DNA of 64,000 nucleotides from Mycolicibacterium rhodesiae NBB3 (lineage in GTDB: Bacteria; Actinomycetota; Actinomycetes; Mycobacteriales; Mycobacteriaceae), in the NCBI RefSeq assembly GCF_000230895.2, contig NC_016604.1, forward strand, positions 5,332,001-5,396,000. Direction: 5' to 3'. The position numbers and the translations under genes were made by a program. Below the pieces are notes generated by a model. That model did not search any database. It saw nothing but the letters and a program-made list of their open reading frames with translations, and had not been told where the DNA came from. Positions 7,495-15,544 of the stretch are shown here, piece by piece. Each line of letters opens with the position of its first letter. The first letter of the stretch is position 1.

Positions 7495-10400
7495 CAACCC
7501 AGGCAGCCGGGACCGAGCAGCGCTTTCAGATCGCCCATCAACGCCGATGACGCCGTGACCCGCAGCGAGGCATCGAGTTCGAGTGTGGTGATGCGCTCGC
7601 CGCTGATCAGCCGCAGATGCACCTGGGAGGTCCCGGGATGGCGGGCCAGGACCTGCTTGAGCGCGGTGACCTTGTCGACGGTGCACTGACGCGTCGGCAG
7701 GGTGACCGCGACCGGACGGTTGGCCTGGGCGCTCGAAAAGTCCGGCACGATGAGATCGTTGGCGATCAGCGAGATCCGGTCGTCGCGGATCGCGACCTTC
7801 GCGCCGACCAGGACGACGGCGTCATCGGTGATCTCGGCGCCGAACGTCGAGTACGTCTGCGGGAAGAACAACACCTCGATGCCACCGGTGAGGTCCTCCA
7901 ATTGTGCTGAGGCCCAGGGCAGCCCGTTCTTGTTGACGCGACGGTTGACCGAGGCGAGGATCCCGCCGATCCGCACCTGGGTGTCGTTGGGGATGTCGCC
8001 GTCAAGGATGGCGGGAATGGCGGTGTCGACCTGCGCCGCCAGCAGATGAGCGATGCCGTTGAGCGGGTGTCCGGACACATAGAGGCCGAGCATCTCGCGT
8101 TCGAGTGCCAGCTTGTGCTTGTCCTCCCACTCATCCTCGGGGACCTTGATGGTGAACACCGCATCCGTGGCGGTGTCCGCGCCGCCGAACAGATCGAACT
8201 GCCCCATCGCTTCGGCCTTCTTGGTGCCGAGCACCGAATCGACGGCGTCGGTGTGGATCAGGAACAGGCCCTTGCGCGGATGGCCCAGCGAATCGAACGC
8301 GCCCGCCTTGATCAGCGATTCCGTCACCTTCTTGTTGCAGGCGCCGATGTCGATCTTGTTCAGATAGTCGGAGAAGTCGATGTACTTACCCTTGTCGGTG
8401 CGCGACCCGATAAGCGAGGCAACGACATTCGCGCCCACATTGCGCACCGCGCCGAGGCCGTAACGGATGTCCTCGCCGACCGAGGCGAAGTTCAGGCTCG
8501 ATTCGTTGACGTCGGGCGGCAGCACCGTGATGCCGAGCCTGCGGCAGTCGGCGAGGTAGACAGCCGCCTTGTCCTTGTCGTCGCCGACCGATGTCAGCAG
8601 GCCTGCCATGTACTCGGCCGGATAGTTGGCCTTCAGATACGCCGTCCAGTAGGACACCAGCCCATAACCCGCGGCGTGTGACTTGTTGAAGGCGTAGTCG
8701 GCGAACGGCAGCACGGTGTCCCACAGCGCCTTGATGGCCGCGGCCGAGAACCCGTTGGCCTTCATCCCTTCGGAAAAGCCCTCGAACTCCTTCTCCAGGA
8801 CCTCGCGCTTCTTCTTGCCCATGGCTTTTCGCAGGATGTCTGCTCGGGCGAGCGAGTAGCTGGCGACCTTCTGCGCGATGCGCATGATCTGCTCTTGGTA
8901 GACGATCAGGCCGTAGGTCTCGGCGAGGATCTCGCGCAGCGGCTCTTCCAACTCGGGATGGATGGGCTTGATGGCCTGACGGTTGTTCTTGCGGTCGGCG
9001 TAGTCGTTGTGGGCGTTCATGCCCATGGGCCCCGGCCGGTACAGCGCGATGACGGCGACGACGTCTTCGAATCCGGTGGGCTGCATGCGGCGCAGCAGAT
9101 CCCGCATCGGGCCGCCGTCGAGCTGGAACACCCCGAGCGTGTCACCCCGGCCCAGCAGTGCGTATGCCGCCGGATCGTCCAACGGCACGCTTTCCAGGTC
9201 CAGATCGATTCCCCGGTTTGCGCGGATGTTCTCCAGGCAGTCGCCGATGATCGTCAGGTTGCGAAGGCCCAGGAAGTCCATCTTCAGCAGGCCTATGCTC
9301 TCGCACGACGGGTAGTCCCAGCCGGTGATGATGGCGCCGTCCTGCGGACGCTTCCACAGCGGAATCGCGTCGACAAGCGGCTCGCTGCTCATGATCACCG
9401 CGCAGGCGTGCACACCGGCGTTACGTACCAGGCCCTCCAGACCGCGGGCCGTCTCGTAGATGGTGCGCACGTCGGGGTCGGTGTCGATCAACCCGCGCAC
9501 CTCGGCGGCCTCCTTGTACCGCTCGTGGTTCGGATCGGTGATACCCGACAGCGGAATGTCCTTGGCCATGATCGGCGGGGGCAGCGCCTTTGTGATCCGG
9601 TCCGCGATCGCGAAGCCGGGTTGGCCGTAATTGACTCGGGCCGAATCCTTCAGCGCCGCTTTTGTTTTGATGGTGCCGAACGTGATGACCTGGGCCACCC
9701 GGTCGCTGCCCCACTTGTTCGCGGCATAGCGAAGCATCTCGCCGCGGCGACGGTCGTCGAAGTCGATGTCGATATCGGGCATCGACACGCGTTCGGGGTT
9801 CAGGAAGCGCTCGAACAGAAGCCCGTACGGAATGGGGTCGATGTTGGTGATGCCGAGCGCATAGGCGACCAGCGATCCCGCCGCCGAGCCTCGCCCCGGC
9901 CCCACCCGGATGTCCACCGACCGCGCGTAGTTGATCAGGTCGGCGACGATGAGGAAGTAGGACGGGTAGCCCTTGTCGCAGATGACCTTGATCTCGTACG
10001 CGGCCCGGTCGACGTACTCGGTGGGTACCTCCGCACCGGGGAAGCGCCGCTGCAGGCCCGCGTCGACCTCATGCTGCAGCCAGGACGCCTGGTCGTGGCC
10101 TTCGGGGACCGGGAAGATCGGCATCCGATCCTTCGGAGTCCATACCTCCGCATAGCTCTGCACCCGCTCGGCGATCAGCAGGGTCGAATCGCATGCACCC
10201 GCGATCTCGCCATCCCACAGCGCGCGCATCTCGGCGGCCGACTTGAGGTAATAGCCATCGCCGTCGAATTTGAACCGGTTCGGGTCCGACAGAGTCTTGC
10301 CGGTCTGCACGCACAACAGCGCCTCGTGGTTGCGGGCGTTGTCGCGGGTGACGTAGTGGCAGTCGTTGGTGGCCAGCGGCGGGATGCCCAGCTTGCGACC

Positions 10401-11027
10401 GATTTCGAGCAGCCCTTCGCGGACCCGGCGTTCGATGTCGAGGCCATGGTCCATCAACTCGAGGAAGTAGTTCTCGGGCCCGAAGATCTCCCGCCACTTG
10501 GCAGCCGACTCGAGCGCCTCGCGCTCGTGCCCCAGCCGGAGCCGGGTTTGCACCTCACCCGACGGACAGCCGGTGGTCGCGATGATGCCCTCGGAGTTCT
10601 CGGCGATGATCTCGGCGTCCATGCGCGACCACTTGCCGAGTTGACCCTCGAAGGACGCCAGCGAGGACAACTTGAAGAGGTTGCGCAGGCCCGTCGCGTT
10701 CTCCGCGACCATCGTCATGTGGGTGTACGCGCCGCTACCCGACACGTCGTCGGACTTCTGAGACGGGTCACCCCAGAGGACGCGTTTGGTGTCGAAGCGT
10801 GACGCCGGCGCGATGTAGGCCTCGACGCCGATGATCGGCTTGATGTCCACCTCGGTCGCCGCGTTGTAGAACTCGCTGGCGCCGAACATGTTTCCGTGGT
10901 CGGTCATGCCGATCGCGGGCATCTCGAGCCGCTGGGCCTCGGCCAGCATCGGCTTGACCTTCGCAGCACCGTCCAGCATCGAATATTCGGTGTGGTTGTG
11001 CAGGTGCACGAAGGACTGCGAGTTCAT
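7494..11027 (-). CDS. dnaE1: DNA polymerase III alpha subunit (replicative polymerase)
   Basis: A 1177-residue C-family polymerase. The N-terminal PHP domain starts HLHNHTEYSMLDG (residues 8-20); in mycobacteria this domain is the replisome's proofreading 3'-5' exonuclease. The palm holds GPGRGSAAGS (376-385) and the catalytic triad region PDIDIDFDD (417-425). Fingers, helix-hairpin-helix, and a C-terminal OB domain (VRIGGILASVNRRVNKNGLPWASAQLEDLTG-like, about 1015-1045) follow in the normal order. Full length for the family, and the essential replicase rather than the mutagenic DnaE2. ATG at 11027. Confidence 0.98.
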   Translation of the reverse strand: MNSQSFVHLHNHTEYSMLDGAAKVKPMLAEAQRLEMPAIGMTDHGNMFGASEFYNAATEVDIKPIIGVEAYIAPASRFDTKRVLWGDPSQKSDDVSGSGAYTHMTMVAENATGLRNLFKLSSLASFEGQLGKWSRMDAEIIAENSEGIIATTGCPSGEVQTRLRLGHEREALESAAKWREIFGPENYFLELMDHGLDIERRVREGLLEIGRKLGIPPLATNDCHYVTRDNARNHEALLCVQTGKTLSDPNRFKFDGDGYYLKSAAEMRALWDGEIAGACDSTLLIAERVQSYAEVWTPKDRMPIFPVPEGHDQASWLQHEVDAGLQRRFPGAEVPTEYVDRAAYEIKVICDKGYPSYFLIVADLINYARSVDIRVGPGRGSAAGSLVAYALGITNIDPIPYGLLFERFLNPERVSMPDIDIDFDDRRRGEMLRYAANKWGSDRVAQVITFGTIKTKAALKDSARVNYGQPGFAIADRITKALPPPIMAKDIPLSGITDPNHERYKEAAEVRGLIDTDPDVRTIYETARGLEGLVRNAGVHACAVIMSSEPLVDAIPLWKRPQDGAIITGWDYPSCESIGLLKMDFLGLRNLTIIGDCLENIRANRGIDLDLESVPLDDPAAYALLGRGDTLGVFQLDGGPMRDLLRRMQPTGFEDVVAVIALYRPGPMGMNAHNDYADRKNNRQAIKPIHPELEEPLREILAETYGLIVYQEQIMRIAQKVASYSLARADILRKAMGKKKREVLEKEFEGFSEGMKANGFSAAAIKALWDTVLPFADYAFNKSHAAGYGLVSYWTAYLKANYPAEYMAGLLTSVGDDKDKAAVYLADCRRLGITVLPPDVNESSLNFASVGEDIRYGLGAVRNVGANVVASLIGSRTDKGKYIDFSDYLNKIDIGACNKKVTESLIKAGAFDSLGHPRKGLFLIHTDAVDSVLGTKKAEAMGQFDLFGGADTATDAVFTIKVPEDEWEDKHKLALEREMLGLYVSGHPLNGIAHLLAAQVDTAIPAILDGDIPNDTQVRIGGILASVNRRVNKNGLPWASAQLEDLTGGIEVLFFPQTYSTFGAEITDDAVVLVGAKVAIRDDRISLIANDLIVPDFSSAQANRPVAVTLPTRQCTVDKVTALKQVLARHPGTSQVHLRLISGERITTLELDASLRVTASSALMGDLKALLGPGCLG

Positions 11028-11095
11028 AGGGACGCCAGTCTATGGCCGAGCCCCGACAGATCTCGGCGTGTCGTGGTGCGTGTCTTTACCGCCGG

Positions 11096-11659
11096 TCAAT
11101 TGACCGGAAACCGTTTTGCGCCCGGCTCCAGCGGGAGCCTCAATCCGTTGACCAGATAGCTCACGGTTCGATAGGTCCCGGCCAGCATGATCAGCTCGAG
11201 AATCGCCTCATCGCTGTGGTTCGCCGCCAGTGCAGACCACAGCGCGTCATCAATCGTGCAGGTCTCCTGGAGCGCGTCGCACAGCCGGATCAAGAGACCA
11301 TCGGCCTCGTCCCAACAGGCGTCATCGGGTCCACCGGAGACCAGGGATGCGACCTGCTCGTCGGTGAGTCCCGCCTTCCCGGCGTATACGGAGACGTGCA
11401 CGCCCCATTCGTACTCGGCTCCGCACGATGCGGTGACCCGGTCGATGACGATTTCGCGCTGGCGGATCGTCAGGTGGCCGCGATCCAGCAGACCCGAGTT
11501 GAAGAACTTGAAGAACAGCCGCCGATCACGGGCCATCGTCGTGAAGAGCGCCAGCGGCGGTGCGCCGCGCATGATCGCGTCTACGGCTGCCTGCATGTCG
11601 CGTTGCAGCGGCAGTGGCGCGGGTTCGATCCGCGCGCTATCACTTTTATAGCAGACCAT
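11096..11659 (-). CDS. Carboxymuconolactone decarboxylase (AhpD-like) family protein
   Basis: A 187-residue all-helical protein. The central segment IRQREIVIDRVTASCGAEYEWGVHVSVYAGKAGLT (about residues 65-99) is the CMD core, but only one cysteine (in TASCGAEYEWGVH) stands where peroxidatic members have CxxC, so a classical AhpD peroxidase reaction is unlikely and a lyase or unknown reaction is possible. It is divergent from an HxlR-type regulator with only 39 nt between starts, suggesting that regulator controls it. Confidence 0.8.
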   Translation of the reverse strand: MVCYKSDSARIEPAPLPLQRDMQAAVDAIMRGAPPLALFTTMARDRRLFFKFFNSGLLDRGHLTIRQREIVIDRVTASCGAEYEWGVHVSVYAGKAGLTDEQVASLVSGGPDDACWDEADGLLIRLCDALQETCTIDDALWSALAANHSDEAILELIMLAGTYRTVSYLVNGLRLPLEPGAKRFPVN

Positions 11660-11683
11660 GCTTGCGACGGTAGCCCCCGCTGC

Positions 11684-11694
11684 TACAAAATGTA
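11684..11694. promoter_or_regulatory. Inverted repeat TACAAAATGTA between CMD and HxlR genes
   Basis: TACA-AAA-TGTA is a perfect dyad in the 39-nt gap between the divergent starts at 11659 and 11699. The first six bases could also act as a -10 box for the HxlR gene, giving a nearly leaderless transcript. It is the natural candidate operator for the adjacent HxlR regulator. Confidence 0.4.
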
Positions 11695-11698
11695 AAGC

Positions 11699-12049
11699 AT
11701 GGTGTCGCCGGAGATAGGCATCGCTGCGCGCGGGTCATCGTCGGGCAGACCGATCATGGTCGCGCTCGACGTACTGGGCAGACGCGGAGCGCTGCGGCTG
11801 TTGTGGGAATTGCGCGGCGGCCCTTTGACTTTCCGCGCACTCCAAACGGCCTGCGGAAGCAACCCCGGCTCGATGAACACCAGGCTCAAGGAGCTTCGCG
11901 CGCTGGGAATCGTCGAACACGATGCGGGCGGGTACCGGCTCTCCCGGCACGGGAGGTCGCTTATCGAGGCTCTGCGACCCCTACAGGCGTGGGCTGATGG
12001 CTGGGCGGCCGACCCAACCGCAGCCGCTCACGCCGAAAAACCCGCTTGA
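11699..12049 (+). CDS. HxlR-family winged helix transcriptional regulator
   Basis: A 116-residue protein. VLGRRGALRLLWELRGGPLTFRALQTAC (about 26-53) matches the HxlR start 'W...ILR.L..GP.RF.EL', followed by SMNTRLKELRALGIVEHDAGGYRLSRHG (recognition helix and wing). HxlR proteins respond to aldehydes, quinones or redox stress and often regulate the gene divergent from them, here the CMD-family enzyme. ATG at 11699 leaves almost no leader. No conserved N-terminal cysteine is visible. Confidence 0.85.
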   Translation: MVSPEIGIAARGSSSGRPIMVALDVLGRRGALRLLWELRGGPLTFRALQTACGSNPGSMNTRLKELRALGIVEHDAGGYRLSRHGRSLIEALRPLQAWADGWAADPTAAAHAEKPA

Positions 12050-12143
12050 ACTCGGCCATCTCCGGCAGTTGCCAGCCGAGTTGGGCGGCGACACCTGCGA
12101 CCATGACGCCCGCGATCATCGCAGCGAACCAGACGCCGTTCAT
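11961..12143 (-). CDS. Possible small membrane protein
   Basis: A 60-residue frame with one hydrophobic helix (MNGVWFAAMIAGVMVAGVAAQLGW, residues 1-24) and a basic tail. Its 3' half overlaps the convergent HxlR gene by 89 nt, and the GGAGG before the ATG is only 1 nt away, too close for a good ribosome site. It could be a genuine small ORF downstream of rarD or a chance frame; no family is recognised. Confidence 0.3.
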   Translation of the reverse strand: MNGVWFAAMIAGVMVAGVAAQLGWQLPEMAEFKRVFRRERLRLGRPPSHQPTPVGVAEPR

Positions 12144-12189
12144 GCCTCCACGCTAGGCGCGCAGGCGAGCCGAGGAATCGGGTGTTTCC

Positions 12190-13083
12190 CTATGTTGCGT
12201 CGATTCGGTCGGCCGCCGCGGCGGCCCGCGCCCGCCACAGCGCGTCGATGCTGAACACCAGGAGGGCGAGCCAGATGAGCGCGAAACCCAGCCATCGCGC
12301 GGGCGGCATCGGTTCGTGCCCGACGAGCACGCCCCAGGTCAGCTGCATCGCCGGGGTCAGATAGAACATCAGTCCCATCGTCACCAGCGGCAGCCGCTGG
12401 GCCGCCGCGGCGAACAGCAGCAGCGGCAGCGCGGTCACGATGCCGGAAAGAATGAGCAGCACCACGTGGCTCGCGCCGAAGTCGGTGAACGTCCCGGGTC
12501 CGCCGCGTTCCAGCACGACGATGTAGGCGAGCGCCAGTGGTGCGGCTACTAGCGCCTCTATGCCGACGCTGACCCGCGGGTCGGTCGGCACCACCTTTTT
12601 CAGCGCACCGTAGAGGCCGAACGACAGCGCCAGCCCGAGCCCGATGTACGGCGGTGCGCCGACTTCGACGGTGAACACCACCACAGCGATCACGGCGATG
12701 GCCAGGGCGATGAGCTGCGCGCGATTGAGCCGTTCCCGAAAGATCAACAGCCCCAACGCGACAGTGACCAGCGGGTTGATGAAATAGCCCAGTGCGGCGT
12801 CGACGACATGGCCGTTGTTGACGGCGTAGATGTAGATCCCCCAGTTGATCGAGATCAGCGCTGATGCGCACACCAGCAGCAGCCAGACTCGGCCGGTGAT
12901 CAAACCGATGTCGCGAAGCCGGCGCGCCGCCGCGACGACGACGACCATCAGCAGGAAGGTCCACACAATGCGGTGCGCGAGCACTTCGAGTGCGGTCGCG
13001 GGCTTGAGCAGGGGGAAGAACGCGGGGAACACACCCCACATCGCATAGGCGCCGATTCCGTAGAGCAGCCCGCTCGTTCGCAC
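12190..13083 (-). CDS. rarD: EamA-family permease RarD
   Basis: A 297-residue, ten-helix membrane protein of the drug/metabolite transporter superfamily. GLLYGIGAYAMWGVFPAFFPLLKPATALEVLAHRIVWTF is typical of RarD, with the second EamA repeat ending near NWGIYIYAVNNGHVVDAALGYFINPLVTVALG (about 95-125). Its substrate is not known. The start is GTG 13083, 2 nt after the rluD-like stop; the longer frame upstream lies in that gene. It is the last member of an lspA-rluD-rarD operon. Confidence 0.9.
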   Translation of the reverse strand: MRTSGLLYGIGAYAMWGVFPAFFPLLKPATALEVLAHRIVWTFLLMVVVVAAARRLRDIGLITGRVWLLLVCASALISINWGIYIYAVNNGHVVDAALGYFINPLVTVALGLLIFRERLNRAQLIALAIAVIAVVVFTVEVGAPPYIGLGLALSFGLYGALKKVVPTDPRVSVGIEALVAAPLALAYIVVLERGGPGTFTDFGASHVVLLILSGIVTALPLLLFAAAAQRLPLVTMGLMFYLTPAMQLTWGVLVGHEPMPPARWLGFALIWLALLVFSIDALWRARAAAAADRIDAT

Positions 13084-13085
13084 TG

Positions 13086-14009
13086 TCAGTGATCCCGCAA
13101 CACGTCGAGCGCGTGCTGTAGATCGGCTGGATAGGGGCTGGTGATCTCGACGCGCCGCCCGTCGTCGGGATGGGCGAATGCCAGGGACCGGGCGTGCAGC
13201 CATTGACGTTCCAGGCCGAGCCTTTTCGCCAGTGTGGGGTCAGCGCCGTAGGTCAGGTCACCGGCGCAGGGGTGGTGCAGGGCTGCGAAATGCACCCGGA
13301 TCTGGTGGGTGCGGCCGGTTTCCAGTTCGACGTCGAGCAGGCTCGCGGCTTGATGCGCCTCGAGCGTGTCGTAGTGGGTGACGCTGTGCCGTCCCCCCTC
13401 GGCGACGGCGAATTTCCAGTCGTGTCCGCGATGACGCCCGATCGGCGCGTCGATGGTCCCGCTGGACGGATCCGGGTGGCCCTGAACGAGTGCGTGATAG
13501 CGCTTTTCGACGGTCCGCTGTTTGAACGCGCGCTTGAGCACCGTGTACGCGCGCTCCGAAATCGCCACCACCATGACACCCGAGGTACCCACGTCGAGGC
13601 GATGCACGATCCCCTGGCGCTCGTGGATTCCGGACGTGCTGATTCGGAAACCGGCTGCGGCCAGCCCGCCGAGCACAGTCGGCCCGCTCCACCCGACCGT
13701 CGCGTGCGCCGCGACGCCCGGCGGCTTGTCGACCGCGACGATGTCGGCATCGGAGTAGAGGATCGACATACCCTCGATCTCGACGGGCGTATTCTCCACT
13801 GGCGCAGGCGCTTCCGGCAGGCGCACCTCCAGCCATGCACCCGCGGTCAGCTTGTCGGACTTGCCCGCCCGCACACCGTCCACATCGACGCCGCCGTCCT
13901 CGGCCAGCGCCGCGGCCGCGGTCCGCGACAGCCCGAGCAGTCGCGCCAGCCCGGCATCGACGCGCATACCCGCCAGCCCTTCGGGGACGGGCATCGAGCG
14001 GGTGGTCAC
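13086..14009 (-). CDS. RluA/RluD-family 23S rRNA pseudouridine synthase
   Basis: A 307-residue protein with an N-terminal S4 RNA-binding domain (RVDAGLARLLGLSRTAAAALAEDGGVDVDG, about 15-45) and a pseudouridine synthase domain. The catalytic Asp is in GIVHRLDVGTSGVMVV (near residue 140), and LETGRTHQIRVH follows near 230. It isomerises uridines in rRNA. The start is GTG 14009, overlapping the lspA stop as GTGA. In M. tuberculosis the same position holds Rv1540. The exact target uridine (RluD versus other RluA types) cannot be told. Confidence 0.92.
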   Translation of the reverse strand: MTTRSMPVPEGLAGMRVDAGLARLLGLSRTAAAALAEDGGVDVDGVRAGKSDKLTAGAWLEVRLPEAPAPVENTPVEIEGMSILYSDADIVAVDKPPGVAAHATVGWSGPTVLGGLAAAGFRISTSGIHERQGIVHRLDVGTSGVMVVAISERAYTVLKRAFKQRTVEKRYHALVQGHPDPSSGTIDAPIGRHRGHDWKFAVAEGGRHSVTHYDTLEAHQAASLLDVELETGRTHQIRVHFAALHHPCAGDLTYGADPTLAKRLGLERQWLHARSLAFAHPDDGRRVEITSPYPADLQHALDVLRDH

Positions 14010-14578
14010 TGTGCCGAGTCGCCCGTCCTGCGTCCGACCGTGTCGAAGTCGTATCCGAACACCGACAGCGCGACGAGCAGGATCGCACCACCGACCACCG
14101 ACGGGTCGGCGACGTTGAACACCGGCCACCAGCCGACCGAGAAAAAGTCCACGACATGGCCCCGCAGCGGGCCGGGCGACCGGAAGAACCGGTCGACCAG
14201 GTTGCCCATGGCCCCGCCGAGAATCATTCCGAGACCCAGCGCCCACCACGGCGACACCAGCCGGCGGCCCATCCAGATGATGCCGATCACCACCGCAGTC
14301 GCGATCAGCGTCAGCACCCAGGTGTAACCGGTGGCCATCGAGAACGCGGCACCCGAATTACGGACCAGTCTCCATGTCACGGTGTCGCCGATGACCGACA
14401 CGGGTTGATCGGGGGTGAGCAGCCTGACGGCCAGCACCTTGGTGACGATGTCGGCGGCCAGCACGATTCCCGCGACGGTCAGCAGCATGCGCAGCCGCCG
14501 TTTCGGCGGGCGCTGCTCCTCGGGCGACGCCTCGGTGCCAGTCACCGGCTCGTCCGACGCCGAGGATTGTTCATTCAC
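14006..14578 (-). CDS. lspA: Lipoprotein signal peptidase (signal peptidase II)
   Basis: A 190-residue, four-helix aspartic protease that removes signal peptides from diacylglyceryl-modified prolipoproteins in the membrane. Conserved blocks are all present: VRNSGAAFS near residue 83, GGAMGNLVDRFF (first catalytic Asp) near 130, and DFFSVGWWPVFNVADPSVVGG (second catalytic Asp) near 150. It has a longer, acidic N-terminal extension (about 30 residues) as in other mycobacteria. Start GTG 14578, divergent from ansA with 42 nt between. Confidence 0.95.
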   Translation of the reverse strand: MNEQSSASDEPVTGTEASPEEQRPPKRRLRMLLTVAGIVLAADIVTKVLAVRLLTPDQPVSVIGDTVTWRLVRNSGAAFSMATGYTWVLTLIATAVVIGIIWMGRRLVSPWWALGLGMILGGAMGNLVDRFFRSPGPLRGHVVDFFSVGWWPVFNVADPSVVGGAILLVALSVFGYDFDTVGRRTGDSAQ

Positions 14579-14620
14579 TCCCCCATCATTCCAAAGACCG
14601 AATGCGCGAGAATTCCACCC

Positions 14621-15544
14621 ATGGGTCGCCTCGTTGTCATCACCACCGGGGGCACCATCGCCACCAGCACCGGCGACGACGGGGTCAAGCGTCCCACCCG
14701 CAGCGGCAGTGACCTGACCGCTGGACTCGACGTGCAGGTGATCGACCTCATGGCGGTGGACAGCTCGATGCTCACGCCCGCCGACTGGGACCGTATCGGT
14801 GCCGCAGCGAGCGCGACCTCGGACGCCGACGGCGTGGTGATCACCCACGGCACCGACACCATGGAAGAAACCGCGCTGTGGCTCGAACTGACCTATGACG
14901 GGCGGGTCCCCGTGGTCATCACCGGCGCACAGCGCAGCGCCGACGCGCCCGACGCCGACGGCCCGGCCAACCTTCGCGACGCGCTGACGGTCGCCGCGAG
15001 CCCCGACGCGCAGGGGCTTGGGGTGCTGGTCAGCTTCGCGGGCACGGTATGGCAACCACTCGGCCTGCACAAGATCGCGACATCCGATCTCCAGGGTTTC
15101 GCCGGGACAGCGCTGGGGTCGGTGTCAGACGCGACCTTTGACGTACACCAGCCGAAGATCCGCCCGTTCCTGGCCGCGGGGTTGGCGGCCGACGCGCCGC
15201 GGGTCGACACCGTTGCCGTGTATCCCGGCAGTGACACCGTCGCGATGGACGCCTGCGTCGTAGCCGGCGCGCGGGGAATTGTGTTGGAGGCGTTGGGATC
15301 TGGCAACGCGGGCGCCGCGGTGATCGACGGCGTACGGCGGCACTGCCGTGACGGGGTGGCCGTCGCGGTCTCGACGCGGGTTCCCGATGGACGGGTCAGC
15401 GCCGCCTACGGTCCCGGTCGCGAACTGGCGGACGCCGGTGCGGTGCTGGTGCCGCGCTTGCGTGCACCCCAGGCGCGGGTGCTGCTCATGGCCGCGCTGG
15501 CGACCGGATCATCCATCGCCGACGTCCTCGCCCGCTGGGGCTGA
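14621..15544 (+). CDS. ansA: L-asparaginase, type I/II family
   Basis: A 307-residue amidohydrolase converting L-asparagine to aspartate and ammonia. The two active-site threonine motifs are plain: VVITTGGTIATS (residues 5-16) and HGTDTMEET (about 76-84), along with GAQRSADAPDADGPANLRDA, typical of asparaginases. No signal peptide is visible, so a cytosolic location is likely. Start ATG 14621 is the only sensible one. The 3' end overlaps the convergent DNA polymerase IV gene by 36 nt. Confidence 0.94.
   Translation: MGRLVVITTGGTIATSTGDDGVKRPTRSGSDLTAGLDVQVIDLMAVDSSMLTPADWDRIGAAASATSDADGVVITHGTDTMEETALWLELTYDGRVPVVITGAQRSADAPDADGPANLRDALTVAASPDAQGLGVLVSFAGTVWQPLGLHKIATSDLQGFAGTALGSVSDATFDVHQPKIRPFLAAGLAADAPRVDTVAVYPGSDTVAMDACVVAGARGIVLEALGSGNAGAAVIDGVRRHCRDGVAVAVSTRVPDGRVSAAYGPGRELADAGAVLVPRLRAPQARVLLMAALATGSSIADVLARWG

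Noticed and set aside
8895..10802. A 635-codon plus-strand frame inside dnaE1
   Set aside because: Lies wholly within the well-conserved polymerase gene on the other strand and shows no protein-like features.
14579..15070. N-terminal extension of lspA in the same open frame
   Set aside because: It would run through the divergent ansA gene. The GTG at 14578 gives the normal signal peptidase II length.
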